Shown here: positions 1-44,286 of the stretch, in pieces | Layout: every line of letters begins with the position of its first letter | How positions within the stretch are numbered: position 1 is the stretch's first letter | Assembly: GCA_029204225.1 (NCBI GenBank) | Contig: CM055094.1 | Coordinates: 29,188,107-29,252,106, forward strand | Direction: 5' to 3' | DNA from: Diphasiastrum complanatum | Taxonomy: Eukaryota > Streptophyta > Lycopodiopsida > Lycopodiales > Lycopodiaceae | DNA length: 64,000 bases | Program-made: the position numbers and the translations under genes | Notes under the pieces: generated by a model | Databases searched by the model: none | Told to the model about the DNA's origin: nothing | What the model saw: the letters and a program-made list of their open reading frames with translations, nothing else

Positions 1-1788
1 AATATGATGTTAAGCCATGTTTGGGAATAAAAGGCGTCTAAGGGCTTTGACTAAATTCTAAAACTCTCGAAATGAAGCGAGACAACAATTGGGGCATAAA
101 GATTTAGAGCACAAAACCTAAAGAATACTCATACAAGAACGAATATTGTGGAGGCAAAACACTCAAGTGCAACATAAGACCGGGCACAAATACACAACGA
201 TCTACAAAATGAGGTGCTCACAAAAAAAGTGTTGTTGAAAAGGAGAAAGGAAACTCCCACACATTCAAGATATAGCTCAACTTCCACCTTGAGGTAAAGC
301 ACCCTTGTGGACACTTCCAAGTCTATCTTAGCGACCTCCATCACTAATTTCTATTTTTTGTCACCTTCCATTTGCTTGTACTTTTGTGGGGGAGAAGGCC
401 CCATCTGAGGGCATCTTGCCATGAGAGACAACTGACCAAGGGAACACCCACCCACCCCCAAGAGTGGCATATCAAAACAGATTCCCACATTGCAAAATGG
501 CTTATTTTCACGTAATCCATAGTTTTTGGATTCTCTACCCTTTTTTTAGACTGCCCATTTTCTACCCATTTTTTGGACGCAGCAAGAATTTTGATTTCAC
601 GTACGCAGCTCTTCTCTTGGCCTCAATCTGCCGAGTCCCGTTAGACTGAGCCTCTGAGGATTGAAGAGCTGAATAAAACAAAGACATAAAAGAAACATAT
701 CAGGCAGATCTAGGAAAATACAGGGAAACAGTACGATTATAGCTACCGTGAGCAGGAGCGAGGAACCAGGAGGCATATAAAATATTACATACAATTTGCA
801 TCCTCGGCCGGATCGGATTGTAGCAGATCTAGAAACAAGAAAGAAAGACAGAAAAGCTGCGCCTCTCTTGAACAATGAAAGAACAAAAGCAAGTAGGAAT
901 GTTTGCATTTACAAGACACTTCCCATATACATTCCATGGCCTATGTAAATATATAAAGCAAAATGGCAATATAGCAAATAACTTCTTGAAAACAGGCCAT
1001 CATGTCCCGGTATGCTGTCTCATTAAGGCCCACAGCTCACGACTAGATGAAGTCAACAAAGTAATTACTAATGTTTGTAAAGCGCCCTGGTTTTCTAATT
1101 CAGTGCCATAGAGTCTGAACATACGTAAAACAACATTTACGTTATTGTCCTAGTCATATAGGGACTTTCTATTCAGAACGTAAAATTGGCGAGTAAACTT
1201 TTTCCTGCTATGCCAAACAAATCTGTTGTCCAATTTGATGTTTGCCTCACATGTACGAAATTGTACAAAACATCAAAAGAGATCATATGTCGATCAACTC
1301 CACAAAGGGCTTGCACAGGTGTAAGATTGGTCTCAGTAATAAACACAAGTGAGGTCATGATTTAGAGACTTATCCTTACCCTTCAACAATCAACCTAATC
1401 GTGTAGGTACAAAGTTTCTAAGACAGGTGACGTCAAACATATTCTGCTGATATGAACAAGGCTCAAGCTATGAGATTTATCTGCATGCATAGTGATTAAG
1501 AATACAGGCCTTTTAACAAGCTGAACAAACGCCATTGACCATTGTCTAGATATTGCAATGAGAACATTATGTGGGACTTCTGAGCAGGGAAAATCCCCCA
1601 AGTGGGACTTTTCTTGGCACAAGCACCAACTAAATCTCTGGATTCAGGACAGTGGATTTAGGCTCACCGTGATAACACGTGCTCAAGAAAACGACAAGCT
1701 ATTAGCACATTATGCTACATGTGCATCACATGGGAGTCTCAACAGGTTTCAAGTATGGAGCCATTTCTGTAGAAAGAATGCTTGATAA
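1..1788. other. Left flank, no gene recognised
   Basis: This is AT-rich sequence with short, unconvincing open frames on both strands. I see no transposon domain or conserved motif. It lies downstream of the permease stop codon on the minus strand and could hold part of its 3' transcript or intergenic DNA. Confidence 0.6.
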
Positions 1789-2218
1789 ACTTTATTTGCC
1801 AAGGGTATATCTGGCGATTGGAATCAAGCATATTGCAATTCAGCAAATACTTTTGACAGCAGACGGCTCAAGCAAGCATCATGGATCATTCTGTAAGAAA
1901 AACTGGTGCACGCACGGCATAATATGTCAAGATGTGTAATAGGGGCCATCTGGTATAAAGAACTTAAATCTTGACAAAGAGGAAACCAGAATACGTTCAT
2001 GTTAGACTTTATTTGCCAAGGGTATATCTGGCGATTGGAATCAAGCATATTGCAATTCAGCAAATACTTTTGACAGCAGACGGCTTAAGCAAGCATCATG
2101 GATCATTCTGTAAGAAAAACTGGTGCACGCACGGCATAATATGTCAAGATGTGTAATGGGGGCCATCTGGTATAAAGAACTTAAATCTTGACAAAGAGGA
2201 AAATACGTTCATGTTAGA
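1789..2218. repeat. 217-bp tandem duplication downstream of UPS
   Basis: The block starting ACTTTATTTGCCAAGGG at 1789 repeats at 2006 almost base for base through CTTGACAAAGAGGAAA. The second copy lacks a few bases (the ACCAG of AAACCAGAATACG). With so few differences the duplication must be young. It starts about 370 bp beyond the permease stop codon. Confidence 0.88.
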
Positions 2219-2587
2219 CTTTCATGTGTCTAAATAGTCCAATTGGGACATATTTGCAAGTCAAATGTTATTAGAAAGGAAAACCATTCAAGGCTGCAGT
2301 TTGTGTGCCCGTGACAGAGCCATATAAGACAATTGCATTCACTTCTGCAACTTGAAAAGGTAAACTCAGAAGCCCCTGCTGCAAGACTTGGGAATGTCCC
2401 TCGACCAAACAGCATCCTTTATTGAATGATTGAAAACATATATTTTGATCATTTTGAAAGCCTATGGGGACTACTTTTGAGTGCAGCAAACAGATGATCA
2501 ACCAATCAAATCTTTGATGCCTGCATTTCTTAGCAGCATGGTGTTTTCATTCCATTCCAGAGCTGATTCCAATGATGTTGAGTAAAG

Positions 2588-35557
<32,970 letters not shown>

Positions 35558-35609
35558 TATGCCAAAGCCCAATCCTCCGACTAATTTACTTGCTGAATGG
35601 CAAGCCAAA

Positions 35610-36560
35610 ACACCGTGTCCCAGAAACTGGTCCTATCCTGGGGTCCAGAGACTCTTTAGCCAAAAAAATTTCAATCCCAACTAAGCCTTCCGCTTACAGT
35701 TGCCAATCTGCAGAAATATACACTGGATAATTAAAATGAGCTCGGACATCTCCAATGGAAATATGCTACGAAGTACTAGTGGTTGCAGATCTTTCTGCCT
35801 CCCTTGTTTTTACACAAATTTTTACTGCAAATCTTTTCTCCTTCTGTATTTAGATGATTGCTCTGTTATGTCTCTTCCAATTTTGCCAGAATGTAGTGTA
35901 GGCTTCAAGCTGAACATGACAAAATGGCCAAAAAAACGTCTGTTGGCGTTTTCTGATTACACCAAATGTTACCTATGGCTGGGACACCCGGAATGTAAGT
36001 CCATGCTAATACACGACGTCCTGCAAAAGATCAATGAATTTCACAGCATAAGTCGCAAAATATGGAACATTATACAAAATCTCACGTCCTAATCAACATG
36101 AACTTTAGCAGCATGAAGTCTGAACTAAGGATTTTTCCGTGAAGTTAGTTTAAGTTTTAACTTTGTCAAATCAACTGCAGTCGAATACTGCAAATCTCTG
36201 TGTTTCCTCTGCATCATAACTGTGAGTGCATTCCCCGATGCAGTTAGGTCCTTTTAATTTGACGCAAAACTACTACATTTTTTCTCAAATTTCTCAAAAA
36301 TCTCGTCTGCTATGGAGGCTTCCATGTAATTCAAAGTTATATCCAAGATATTGATATAGTTTCAGGGCTAGAAGATTGATGCTCATATTTTCTAGTACAG
36401 CGACTGTCCAATTTAACCCGATACCAATCAGAAAGAGAGTTGCCCAATAATAGGGCCACATGTATTATTATACCAGCGCAGACAATGATCCCATCTTTGC
36501 AACGCTGTAGAAAACGTGTATATCTAAACTACCGAAATAAGCTCCACGAAGTATACAAGA
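35610..36560. other. Between permease exon 1 and candidate leader exon
   Basis: Probably a leader intron of the permease. The plus-strand frame 35700-36092 has no known motif. Confidence 0.4.
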
Positions 36561-36569
36561 AGAGAGTAC

Positions 36570-36695
36570 CTGACAAAAAGAGAAGCAAAACTGGGAACGA
36601 AATTCGACAAGCGAATAGAACACGATATCAAATGGCACTATGCAGAACACAACAGATGATGTGATAACGGCAGCAAGCCCTCCAGCCTCCACTAC
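36570..36695 (-). other. Possible non-coding 5' leader exon of UPS
   Basis: This piece is bounded by AAATTTAG and TTTTTGTCAG|GTACTC, both good splice contexts, on the same strand and about 1 kb upstream of the permease ATG. It is open for 42 codons in one frame (VVEAGGLAAVITSS...) but has no ATG and no clear homology. I infer a leader exon of the permease transcript. A chance open stretch is the alternative. Confidence 0.35.
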
Positions 36696-37225
36696 CTAAA
36701 TTTGCAAATCAGAGCTTTCAGGAAGTCAAAGACTAAATTTAAAGCGCAACAAAGTAACATCAAAAGTAGTAACAAAATCATCACAGTAAAGCATGTGCTA
36801 CCAAATATGCTCCATGTCACTTCAGAGACTTGCAGCCGGACGATCGACGAATATCATCCGCAAAAGACTCTTTCAAAAAAAAAAAAATCGCGCAATGCTC
36901 ACAACCAGCTCTGAACAAAGGACAGAGCTACCAATTACCAAACATCACACACTGTATACATCATGCAAAAATAAAGGTAATATCATGTTTTCTCCGTGAA
37001 GAGAAGGGGCCAGGTTCGACTCCAATCTGTCACGCAAATCAGTACATACAACGGGGAAAAAACGAACGTAAATTCATGACAAGACAAATTAACCAAGAAA
37101 GTAACATCCCAAAGCAAAAAAATTGCAGGTAAAATTATTCCAAGACAAATTGAAAAAAAAAAAGGTAACATCAAAAAGCAGACAAGGAACTGACATAGAA
37201 AGGACAGGTCGTGATATTTACGTAC

Positions 37226-37360
37226 CTCGCAAAAGGCGCTTCCACCGAAGATGAAGACCGATTCAAAAAGAACGTGTAATAATAAGAGACATCTCACTAG
37301 CTTGTAACTAGTGCAATAGATATCTGATTGCAACTTCTCTTAATCAATCGCCGCTGCAGA
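37226..37360 (-). other. Possible first leader exon and transcription start region of UPS
   Basis: A TTTTGCGAG|GTACGT donor at 37226 follows a stretch with no ATG in the frame that splices in phase with the next candidate leader exon. It lies immediately downstream (minus strand) of a 56-bp tandem duplication at 37377-37490. I see no convincing TATA box. The upper boundary is arbitrary. Confidence 0.28.
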
Positions 37361-37376
37361 TTAGCTTCATCAAACA

Positions 37377-37490
37377 GGATCGCGAACATAAAACTGACGT
37401 GAGCGAGCAGATATCGAGCCTAATCGAAGATTTGGATCGTGAACATAAAACTGAGCTAAACGAGCAGATATGAGTCTAATCGAAGGTTTT
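37377..37490. repeat. 56-bp tandem duplication upstream of the permease leader
   Basis: Two copies of a unit containing GAACATAAAACTGA, CGAGCAGATAT and CTAATCGAAG lie head to tail with a period of about 56 bp and a handful of substitutions. Its position beside the inferred start of the permease transcript makes it a candidate promoter-proximal repeat. No function is shown by the sequence. Confidence 0.7.
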
Positions 37491-37729
37491 GTTCGTGAAT
37501 CAAACAAAGATCGAAAGGTCACTTTCGACGTGCGTGAAATTTGTAAGACGTAACAAATAAATAGGACGCAAAAAATATCATTAATTAAATAAATATTAAC
37601 CAATAAATGATTGCTCTGGGGTGTGCCCTAGTATTCAAAGAAGGGCGTTTATTTTTTTAAAAGAACCATAATAATAAAATTGAGGATCCTATAAAAATGT
37701 TCACATGGTTGAGCACATGCCATATAAAA

Positions 37730-37870
37730 CACCGGTCCCACGTGGAGTCATAGATGGTACCCACTTCAAGAGTAGAGACCCATGTGGAGTCATAGATGGT
37801 ACCCACTTCGAGAGGAGAGACACCCACGTAGAGTCATAGATTGTACCCACTTCGAGAGGAGAGACAGATA
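37730..37870. repeat. Three-copy minisatellite of about 50 bp
   Basis: Three head-to-tail copies of a unit with GTGGAGTCATAGATGGTACC, CACTTC(A/G)AGAG and GAGAC. The third copy is slightly diverged. Confidence 0.8.
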
Positions 37871-38239
37871 TAGATAATGAATGGTCCCCACAAGGCGGGT
37901 GTTATACACATGCACTCACATGTAATGGGGCTTGATCCAATTTTTCAGCTCCATGTGGCAATGTTGTTGGAGCTAGGCCCGGACTCCTAGGTGCCCACAA
38001 ACAATTTGACTCACAGGCACACGAATTTTGGACACCCAAATTTCTCATGCTCTTGAAATTCCTTGGGCACGCATCTTTGCGCACTTCTATGAGGCAAGAA
38101 GGGATATTAGTTTTGATTTTTTATAAGCAAAAAGCTACAAGCTTTGCTTATGGGATAATCTCCAAGGTTGCTCGGGCACCACATTACTCGTGGCTAAACG
38201 AGCAACCAAAAAAATTCTAAAAAATGTGTGGCTGAGGGT

Positions 38240-38640
38240 GCACCAAGCCCAAAAGTTGTGCATGAAGAACCTTCACCTCCATTGATGAAGTTAGCTCTTT
38301 ACTTACCTTTTGCATGCTTGCACTTGCCATGAAGAACCATTAAAACACCATCATTATCCTCAAGACTAGCCAAGTTAGCACAAAGATGAACATCTCCAAG
38401 AAGCATATTAGATCTTGATCTAGATCTAGCATAAGGAAGCTTTTTAGACTTTTCATAAGATCCACCAATCTTATTGATGCTAAAAGGTAACTTTGGAAAG
38501 TTGAGACCAATCTCTTTTTCCATTCCATCGTTTTTGTTAGCCATAACAAAAGCATCAAGCTTGAAAAGTCTACCTTGTTTATTGTGCTTTTAGGATACGA
38601 GGGTGCCCACACTTGGGGAGAGAGAAAAAAAAGAGAGAGA
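38240..38640 (-). pseudogene. Repeated-element coding fragment, related to 22.8 kb frame
   Basis: The minus-strand frame runs MANKNDGMEKEIGLNFPKL, RSRSNMLLGDVHLCANLASL and VLMVLHGKCKHAKGK. The last segment matches ELHGKCKNGKGK at 22.88 kb. Together they show a dispersed coding repeat, probably copia gag or linker. No catalytic motif. Confidence 0.45.
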
Positions 38641-38726
38641 CAAGTCCTACATGACCCCAACTCTTTTAGAAAGAGAAAGGGTGGTGGAATGGGTCATAGA
38701 TCGTCCCCACTTGGGCGGGTGGGGGT

Positions 38727-38728
<2 letters not shown>

Positions 38729-38769
<41 letters not shown>
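38729..38769. repeat. (GA)n microsatellite
   Basis: About 20 uninterrupted GA units. Open frames across it are artefacts. Confidence 0.97.
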
Positions 38770-38775
<6 letters not shown>

Positions 38776-38914
38776 TTCCACGCACTTGGGGAGAGAGAGC
38801 TGAGAAAGAGACAATTCATATGTGATCACTCATCTAGAGAGAGAAAGGATGTCATGTGTCATAGGAGGTCAAAGGTTCCCATGTAGAGAGAGATACTTGG
38901 GCTTTTCATACGGT

Positions 38915-38985
38915 GGAAGGCCCTGACCGAGGGCCTTCCTTGCAGGGAGGGCCCTTGCCCGAGGGTAGGGCCCCGACCTGCAAGG
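38915..38985. repeat. GC-rich nested hairpins
   Basis: GGAAGGCCCT (38915-38924) pairs perfectly with AGGGCCTTCC (38930-38939) around a 5-base loop. CCTTGCAGG (38938-38946) pairs with CCTGCAAGG (38977-38985). The block is far more GC-rich than its surroundings and contains several GGGCC/GGCCC runs. Confidence 0.75.
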
Positions 38986-38989
38986 AAGG

Positions 38990-40860
38990 CACAAGGTCCT
39001 CGAGCCGACGTAATGCTAGGTGAGAAGGTAGAGAGAGAACGCACATTCTGTAGAGAGAGAATGCAAATTGTAGAGACAGAGTGACAGATTCCGAAGGAGA
39101 GAGAAAGGTGGATGGATATTCTACTTATGGAGGTGCTTTCAAAATACAAAGCAAACCTGAGCACCTGGCATTACAGGGGAGGAGGTTGTTTCAAATTTTG
39201 GGCTCGTGAATCATTCAATAAAAGAGGTCATCCCTTGACAAGTATTATGGTCCAACATGATAACCAAGTAGGATAAGAATGATACATGTGGCAAAGAAAA
39301 CCACAACACACAAAAATAGGTGAGGGGAAGGAGTCTCTAAGAAAGAGATATATTCAAGGTTGGTCCCACAAGAAAAACAAAAACATTAGCAAGCAAGAAT
39401 ATGACAACTAAAGTCCCCAATTGACAAGGAGTTAGCTGATTTGAATGGCTTGAAAAGCAACCTTTAGGAATTTTGACAAGCTTATTCCACATGGCCAAGA
39501 ATATACCACCTCCCTAATCTAGGAATAGCACGTGGACATTGTTTATAGATTTACAAATGAGCATCATTTCAGATAAAGGACACGTCACAATCACATTTTC
39601 GAGATAGCCTTGTCTTGTTTGGGCTTCAATTTATTTCCTTGAGGTCATGATTTAGACTCTAATCCTTCGCACAAATGAGAACATACAAAAACAACAATCT
39701 ATTTTCCAAGATAATCTAACTTCATTGTTGTTGCTCCAGATTTTAAAATTGTGTATATAATCATGGACATGAATGCTTTATTATTATTTTTGCTAGGTGG
39801 TAGAGAAAAAAATGTGATTGGAGCTTGTAATCAAGTAAATCATTTCTTGTCATTCCAAATGTGGTGTTATGTTTTATGTAATAAGAATGAAACAATGTAA
39901 AGGATCATCGCTTGGCATATATCATGGAATAACATGCCAGACAAGTTGGATAAGAATGTTCCATTTCACAATGGAGACCTTAGGTCAAATTTGGACCAGT
40001 GACCAGTGCTTGAATAGGGACATCCATGAGCCCATGCTTACAAACCATTACATGAAAAGGGCGTAGCTTGAAAAGTATAATCAATGAATTGCATTGTTAT
40101 TCGTTGTCAACATCCTTCATGTTTGGAGCATAGTAAAAAAGGGGTCAAGAAAATGACAAGCCACCTCTTTGAGGTCCATTACATCAATCTCTAATGTCCT
40201 TGAATGTTGATGGTTGTCATTGGTAATTGGGTGAAATGATAGGAGAAAAGTGAGACACTTAGAAAATAGGGTCTGTCCTTCGCAGGAGTCAACTTGGATA
40301 CATCTCACAAGTTTTGGATGTGCCAAAAAGTTCTCACTAGTAATTCGGTGTGATGATAAGAGAAAGTGAGATACTTAAAAAGTATGTTGAGTTTTCTTAG
40401 ATTGATTATTTTTCACCTTCATGTATATATGTCCACCACCACCTTGTACAGATTCTAAAGTAGATTTTGAATAGTCAAAAGGACTTCCAACTCAAGTTCT
40501 AGTGAGATGTGACACTTATCACAAGATGTAAGGATTGGAATTTTGCAAGTATGTATCCAGATCCACCTCATTGATACATATGGACCAATCATAATTAGAG
40601 GTGTAGATCATGAGGCCAATTATATTAAGAGGTACAAATCATTTGGCCCAATCATGTTTAGAGGTGCACATCATGAGGCCCATCATATTGTGAGGTGAAA
40701 ATTTTGAGGTCCAATGAGAGGTGTAATCTATGGGGTCCATTCATGATAAGAGGTGTAATCCATGGGTCCAATCATTGTAAGGAAGTTTTACATGGGTTTT
40801 TGAAGCAAGAACTCGAGCTACTACTAATGGAAGTGAGCTTTCATTGTAATCTAAATTATT
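38990..40860. other. No gene recognised; right part probably the LTR of element M
   Basis: No conserved frame. From about 40600 an imperfect repetition of GAGGTG, CATGAGGCCCA-TCAT and GTCCAATCAT is visible. The part near 41197 should be LTR of element M, but its start cannot be placed. Confidence 0.5.
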
Positions 40861-40865
40861 TTTTT

Positions 40866-40889
40866 AGAGAGAGAGAGAGAGAGAGAGAG
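40866..40889. repeat. Short (GA)n tract
   Basis: Twelve GA units, within the probable LTR of element M. Confidence 0.9.
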
Positions 40890-41197
40890 TCAAATTTTGA
40901 CTTGCATACTCTTTGTATACATTCTCTCTCTACCCAGGCTTCATGATTTTTCTCTCTATATCTGAGAGCAAGGTGTTTGGAAGGCTCTTTCATAATGATT
41001 TACTTAGTTTGTTCAAGGATATTGATGAAACTTGCTTAACTTTGAATGATGATTGTCTTTTGTGTCCTAGATCCAAATTGTGTTTGATAGCTTATCAAGA
41101 TCTGAGTTGATCAAGAGTAATTTGGTAGTGTGCAACATCTCATGCATGTAGGTTGTGGATGATCTATTCAAGGTCCTCAAAAATCACTTTTTTGACA

Positions 41198-41209
41198 TGG
41201 TATCAGAGC
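41198..41209 (+). other. Primer-binding site of element M
   Basis: TGGTATCAGAGC follows TTTTTGACA, a typical LTR end. It marks the 5' part of a plus-strand copia-type element (M) that was later interrupted by element F at 41536. Confidence 0.82.
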
Positions 41210-41536
41210 TAGATCCATGCGTGCTTGAAGGTAGATCATCATAAAGCAAGATTTTGTGTGAAAAATCTAGGTTTAGAAGTGCTCTTGGATCTCAATTGTC
41301 ATCTAGCTTCAAATTGGCCAATGATAGCTAGATTTGGTTGATTTCCTGGATCAATAGTAAGCATTTGCTATGTAAAGTGCAGGCCACGTGTGAATTGCAT
41401 CCACTTTGGAATTTTGTAGCAATCTCATTTTTTATCCATTGAGTCCAAGCCTGACATTTATGGAAAGTGCTTGAAGTTTAGAATGAGAAGACTAAGGCAC
41501 CAAGGGTCATTGATGCATCATTTTTTTGTTTGGATC

Positions 41537-41652
41537 TGTTGGATTTACTCCTTCTACTCTCTTAAATCCCATTGTTAATCTGCATCCATTCTTGTTGCAT
41601 ATTTACTAACGTTGTCACGCAGCCTGCATATTTACACGCAAATTTGCACCAG
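41537..41652 (+). repeat. 5' LTR of F, retained start fragment
   Basis: These 116 bp match the start of the 3' LTR at 46475, with roughly 11 differences by hand count over about 114 bases. The match ends abruptly at the inversion breakpoint near 41653. Confidence 0.9.
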
Positions 41653-42899
41653 AGATCAGAGCCTGGTTGGCTGACTGTCTCTTCGACTGTCGTCGGTTCT
41701 TGCATTAAGAGACAAGCAGACTCAGGAGTATACCTTGTGGGCTGTGTGTGCACTCGGCTTGATCTTCTGGGATGATTCGATTGATGAACCACTCCTGGGA
41801 CTTGCTGTTGGGTAGCAGCAACATCTTCGTCTGATTCGTTGTCTCAAAGTGGGTCGACAATAGACACGCCTGAGCCAAAAGCTCGGACTGTCATGTCAAT
41901 GGCAGGAGATGTAGGTTCTTCTTGAGCAATATCCTTGCCTCTGAGGTCGACGAATTGATCCTCGATAAAGACTGTATCCCGACTATACAAGATTTGTTGG
42001 GTATCAGGATCGTACAGCTTGTAGGTGTTATTTGACGAAGTATATCCAATCAGGATGGTCTTGAGACCTTGGAAGTCCAATTTCTTCCTTGTGTCTTTTG
42101 GGATCTGCACATAGGCAATGCACCCGAACACTCTTAGGTTCTTCAAAGAAGGCTTAGAGCATGTCCACACATCGTGGGGTGTCTTGTCTGAGAGGGCCTT
42201 GGTCGAACATCTATTCTGGAGGTAAGCTGTAGTGGAGACAGCTTCAGCCTAGAATCTTTGGGGCAACGATGCATGCAATAGCATACACTTAGCAGATTCG
42301 ACCAAAGTACGGTTCTTCCTCTCAGCTAAGCCATTAGACTGAGGACTGTAAGGAGTGATGAATTGCTGCTCAATGCCTTGGCTTTGGCAGTACTCCTTAA
42401 ACTCAACAGATATATATTCTCCACCATTGTCTGACCTTAGGGCCTTGATCGTCCTTCCAGTCTCCTTTTCTGCATGCTCCTTGAAGATTCTGAAGCAGTT
42501 GAAAGTTTTTGATTTCTTCTTTATGACATACACCATCATCCTTCTGGAGAATTCGTCAATAAAGGTTATAAAATACTTGGCATCCTTCAGCGAAGGATTT
42601 TTCATCGGGCCACAAATATCTGAATGTACAACGTCTAGTAATCCTCTAGCAATATGCTGATGGCTTGACTTTGATGGTTTCCTAGTCTGCTTACCAACTA
42701 GACAGTCTTGACAGACATGTAACTCGACTTTTTTGTGAGGATAGTGGAGATCAAGAACAATAGATTGTCTAGGCATTCGTTGTACAGCAACATGATTGAA
42801 ATGACCAAGTCTATAATGCCAAAGTAAATTTTTATTTGAATGAATTGAAGTACTGAGAGCCTGACTAGAGGCAGAAAAGCAATGACTTAATTTATACAA
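41653..42899 (-). pseudogene. Copia integrase of F (inverted block)
   Basis: Minus-strand blocks: NLLWHYRLGHFNHVAVQRM and CQDCLVGKQTRKPSKSS (the H-H-C-C zinc-binding N-terminal domain), HSDICGPMKNPSLKDAKYFI, KALRSDNGGEYISVEFKEYC and ITPYSPQSNGLAERKNRTL. The catalytic D, D and E residues of the core are all present. A TAG interrupts at about 42250. The C-terminal part continues NLRVFGCIAYVQIPKDTRKK, GLKTILIGYTSSNNTYKLY and the Ser/Pro linker to QPGSDLW at the breakpoint. Confidence 0.9.
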
Positions 42900-42949
42900 G
42901 TATCCATGTCTCTTTCTGAGTGCTAGAATCTTGCATGTCCTATCAACTA

Positions 42950-43331
42950 CTTTACACTAATTACATTCGAATTCTACTCTGTGTCCTAGATCTGTGATTC
43001 TGCGTACAGAGAGCAGATTCGTAGATAAATTTGGTACATACAGGACTTTAGAGAGTAGCTTAGATTGATCATTCGCAAAGCACAGTCTTACAGTGCCTTT
43101 ACCCTTAATAGTTTGTGTGCTATTGTCGCCAAGGTGAACAAATTTTTGGGTATTGTACGGTGTATAGGACTCGAAACCTCCAATGAGACTAGTCATATGC
43201 TGAGTGGCTCCGGAATCCAGGAACCAAGAACTGTCGCCAGGTGCTTCTTGATGGTTGGTCATGAAGGCATAATTATCTGCTTCATGAATAGGCTGTGGAG
43301 CTTCTACAACTACATTTGCCACTTGATTCAA
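42950..43331 (-). pseudogene. Copia protease of F (inverted block)
   Basis: The frame reads GDSSWFLDSGATQHMTSLIG with an intact Asp-Ser-Gly, then FVHLGDNSTQTIKGKGTVRL and KVLYVPNLSTNLLSVRRITD. This is the standard copia protease followed by the gag-pre-integrase region. Open for 124 codons. Confidence 0.9.
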
Positions 43332-44134
43332 CTGTTCCTTGCTATTGTTCTTTGCTTGAAGTATTCGGCAGTCTTGAATTTTGTGGTTGTTTCATTTGTA
43401 GTATCTGCGGAACAACTTCTTCTTTGTCTGCGGATTCGACTGTTCTTTGTACGGAGCTGGTTTCTGGTCTGGCTTTGATTGCTTCGGGCCTTTCTTCGTC
43501 TTCTGCTTTGTCGTGCTCTTGTTGGTGTACAAGGCGTGAGAATCAGCTGAGAAACTCGAGGCTTCATTCATTCGCGTGTCTTCCTACAATAACATAGTAA
43601 TGACTCTCGAAAGAGTCAATTCTGGATGAGTCGTGATGATCATCAGCCAGCTGTCGTAAGAGCTTGGCAAGCTTGTAAGTAGTTGCATCACTGCATCTTA
43701 ATCGTCTATGACAGATCCGACAATGGCCATTTGTCTTAGCAGGTTCTTGAATTGATCAATGTGATTCTGCAGAGAATCACCATTCGTCATCTTGAGGGAG
43801 TAAAATTTTTTCTTGAGATGTAGCTTGGAAGCTATATCTCGCACTTCGTATAGTGTGTTCAAGATGTCCCAGACTTCTTTCGATGTCTAAGCCTCGAATA
43901 CGTGGCCGATCTGGGTATCTGTGATGTTGAGGATGATCAGCGTGAAAGCTTTTTCATCTTTCAACTTCCATCTGGCGATTGTCGTGTCGTCCGCTTCAGG
44001 TTTCCCTTCTGCACCTGTAACAACGTCGTACAATTCTTTTTCCATTAGTACAGTTTTCATCTTAAATTTTCACAGATGGTAATTGGCTCCATCAAGCTTG
44101 TCCATGATAGGATTGGCTTTCCCTTGGGAATCCA
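43332..44134 (-). pseudogene. Copia gag of F (inverted block)
   Basis: On the minus strand from about 44132: MDSQGKANPIMDKLDGANYH, then after a stop KFKMKTVLMEKELYDVVTGA, DILNTLYEVRDIASKLHLKK and FKNLLRQMAIVGSVIDD, the copia gag (UBN2-type) core. Several in-frame stops. The nucleocapsid knuckle is degenerate. It matches the gag of element H. Confidence 0.87.
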
Positions 44135-44274
44135 TGTGGAAGAATTAGTCTAAGTGATATGAGAAACTATTAGTGACTTAAGTATGAAAATATGATATTT
44201 ACAGAACAAGAAAACAATTAATCTATCGGCTAGTAGAGTCTTGTATTGTGGAAGCTAATCAAGCTGTGAAGATA

Positions 44275-44286
44275 GCTCTGATACCA
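44275..44286 (-). other. Primer-binding site of F (inverted block)
   Basis: GCTCTGATACCA, complement of TGGTATCAGAGC, directly adjoins the LTR end (44287 TGTTGGAGAGAGG, minus strand CCTCTCTCCAACA). No spacer. Confidence 0.9.

Noticed and set aside
35558-35608. Longer permease N-terminus starting 17 codons upstream
   Set aside because: The only upstream in-frame start is TTG. The ATG at 35557 fits the family N-terminus and splice-acceptor sites lie in between.
36570-36695. Diverged duplicate of the first permease exon
   Set aside because: The hydrophobic frame VVEAGGLAAVITSS... has a loose E-GG-A resemblance to family N-termini, but the RGRLPQHTY signature is missing and no ATG is present. 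Kept only as a possible leader exon.
37005-37030. tRNA box B-like GGTTCGACTCC
   Set aside because: No box A at the proper distance, no cloverleaf arms and no target duplication. Judged a chance match.
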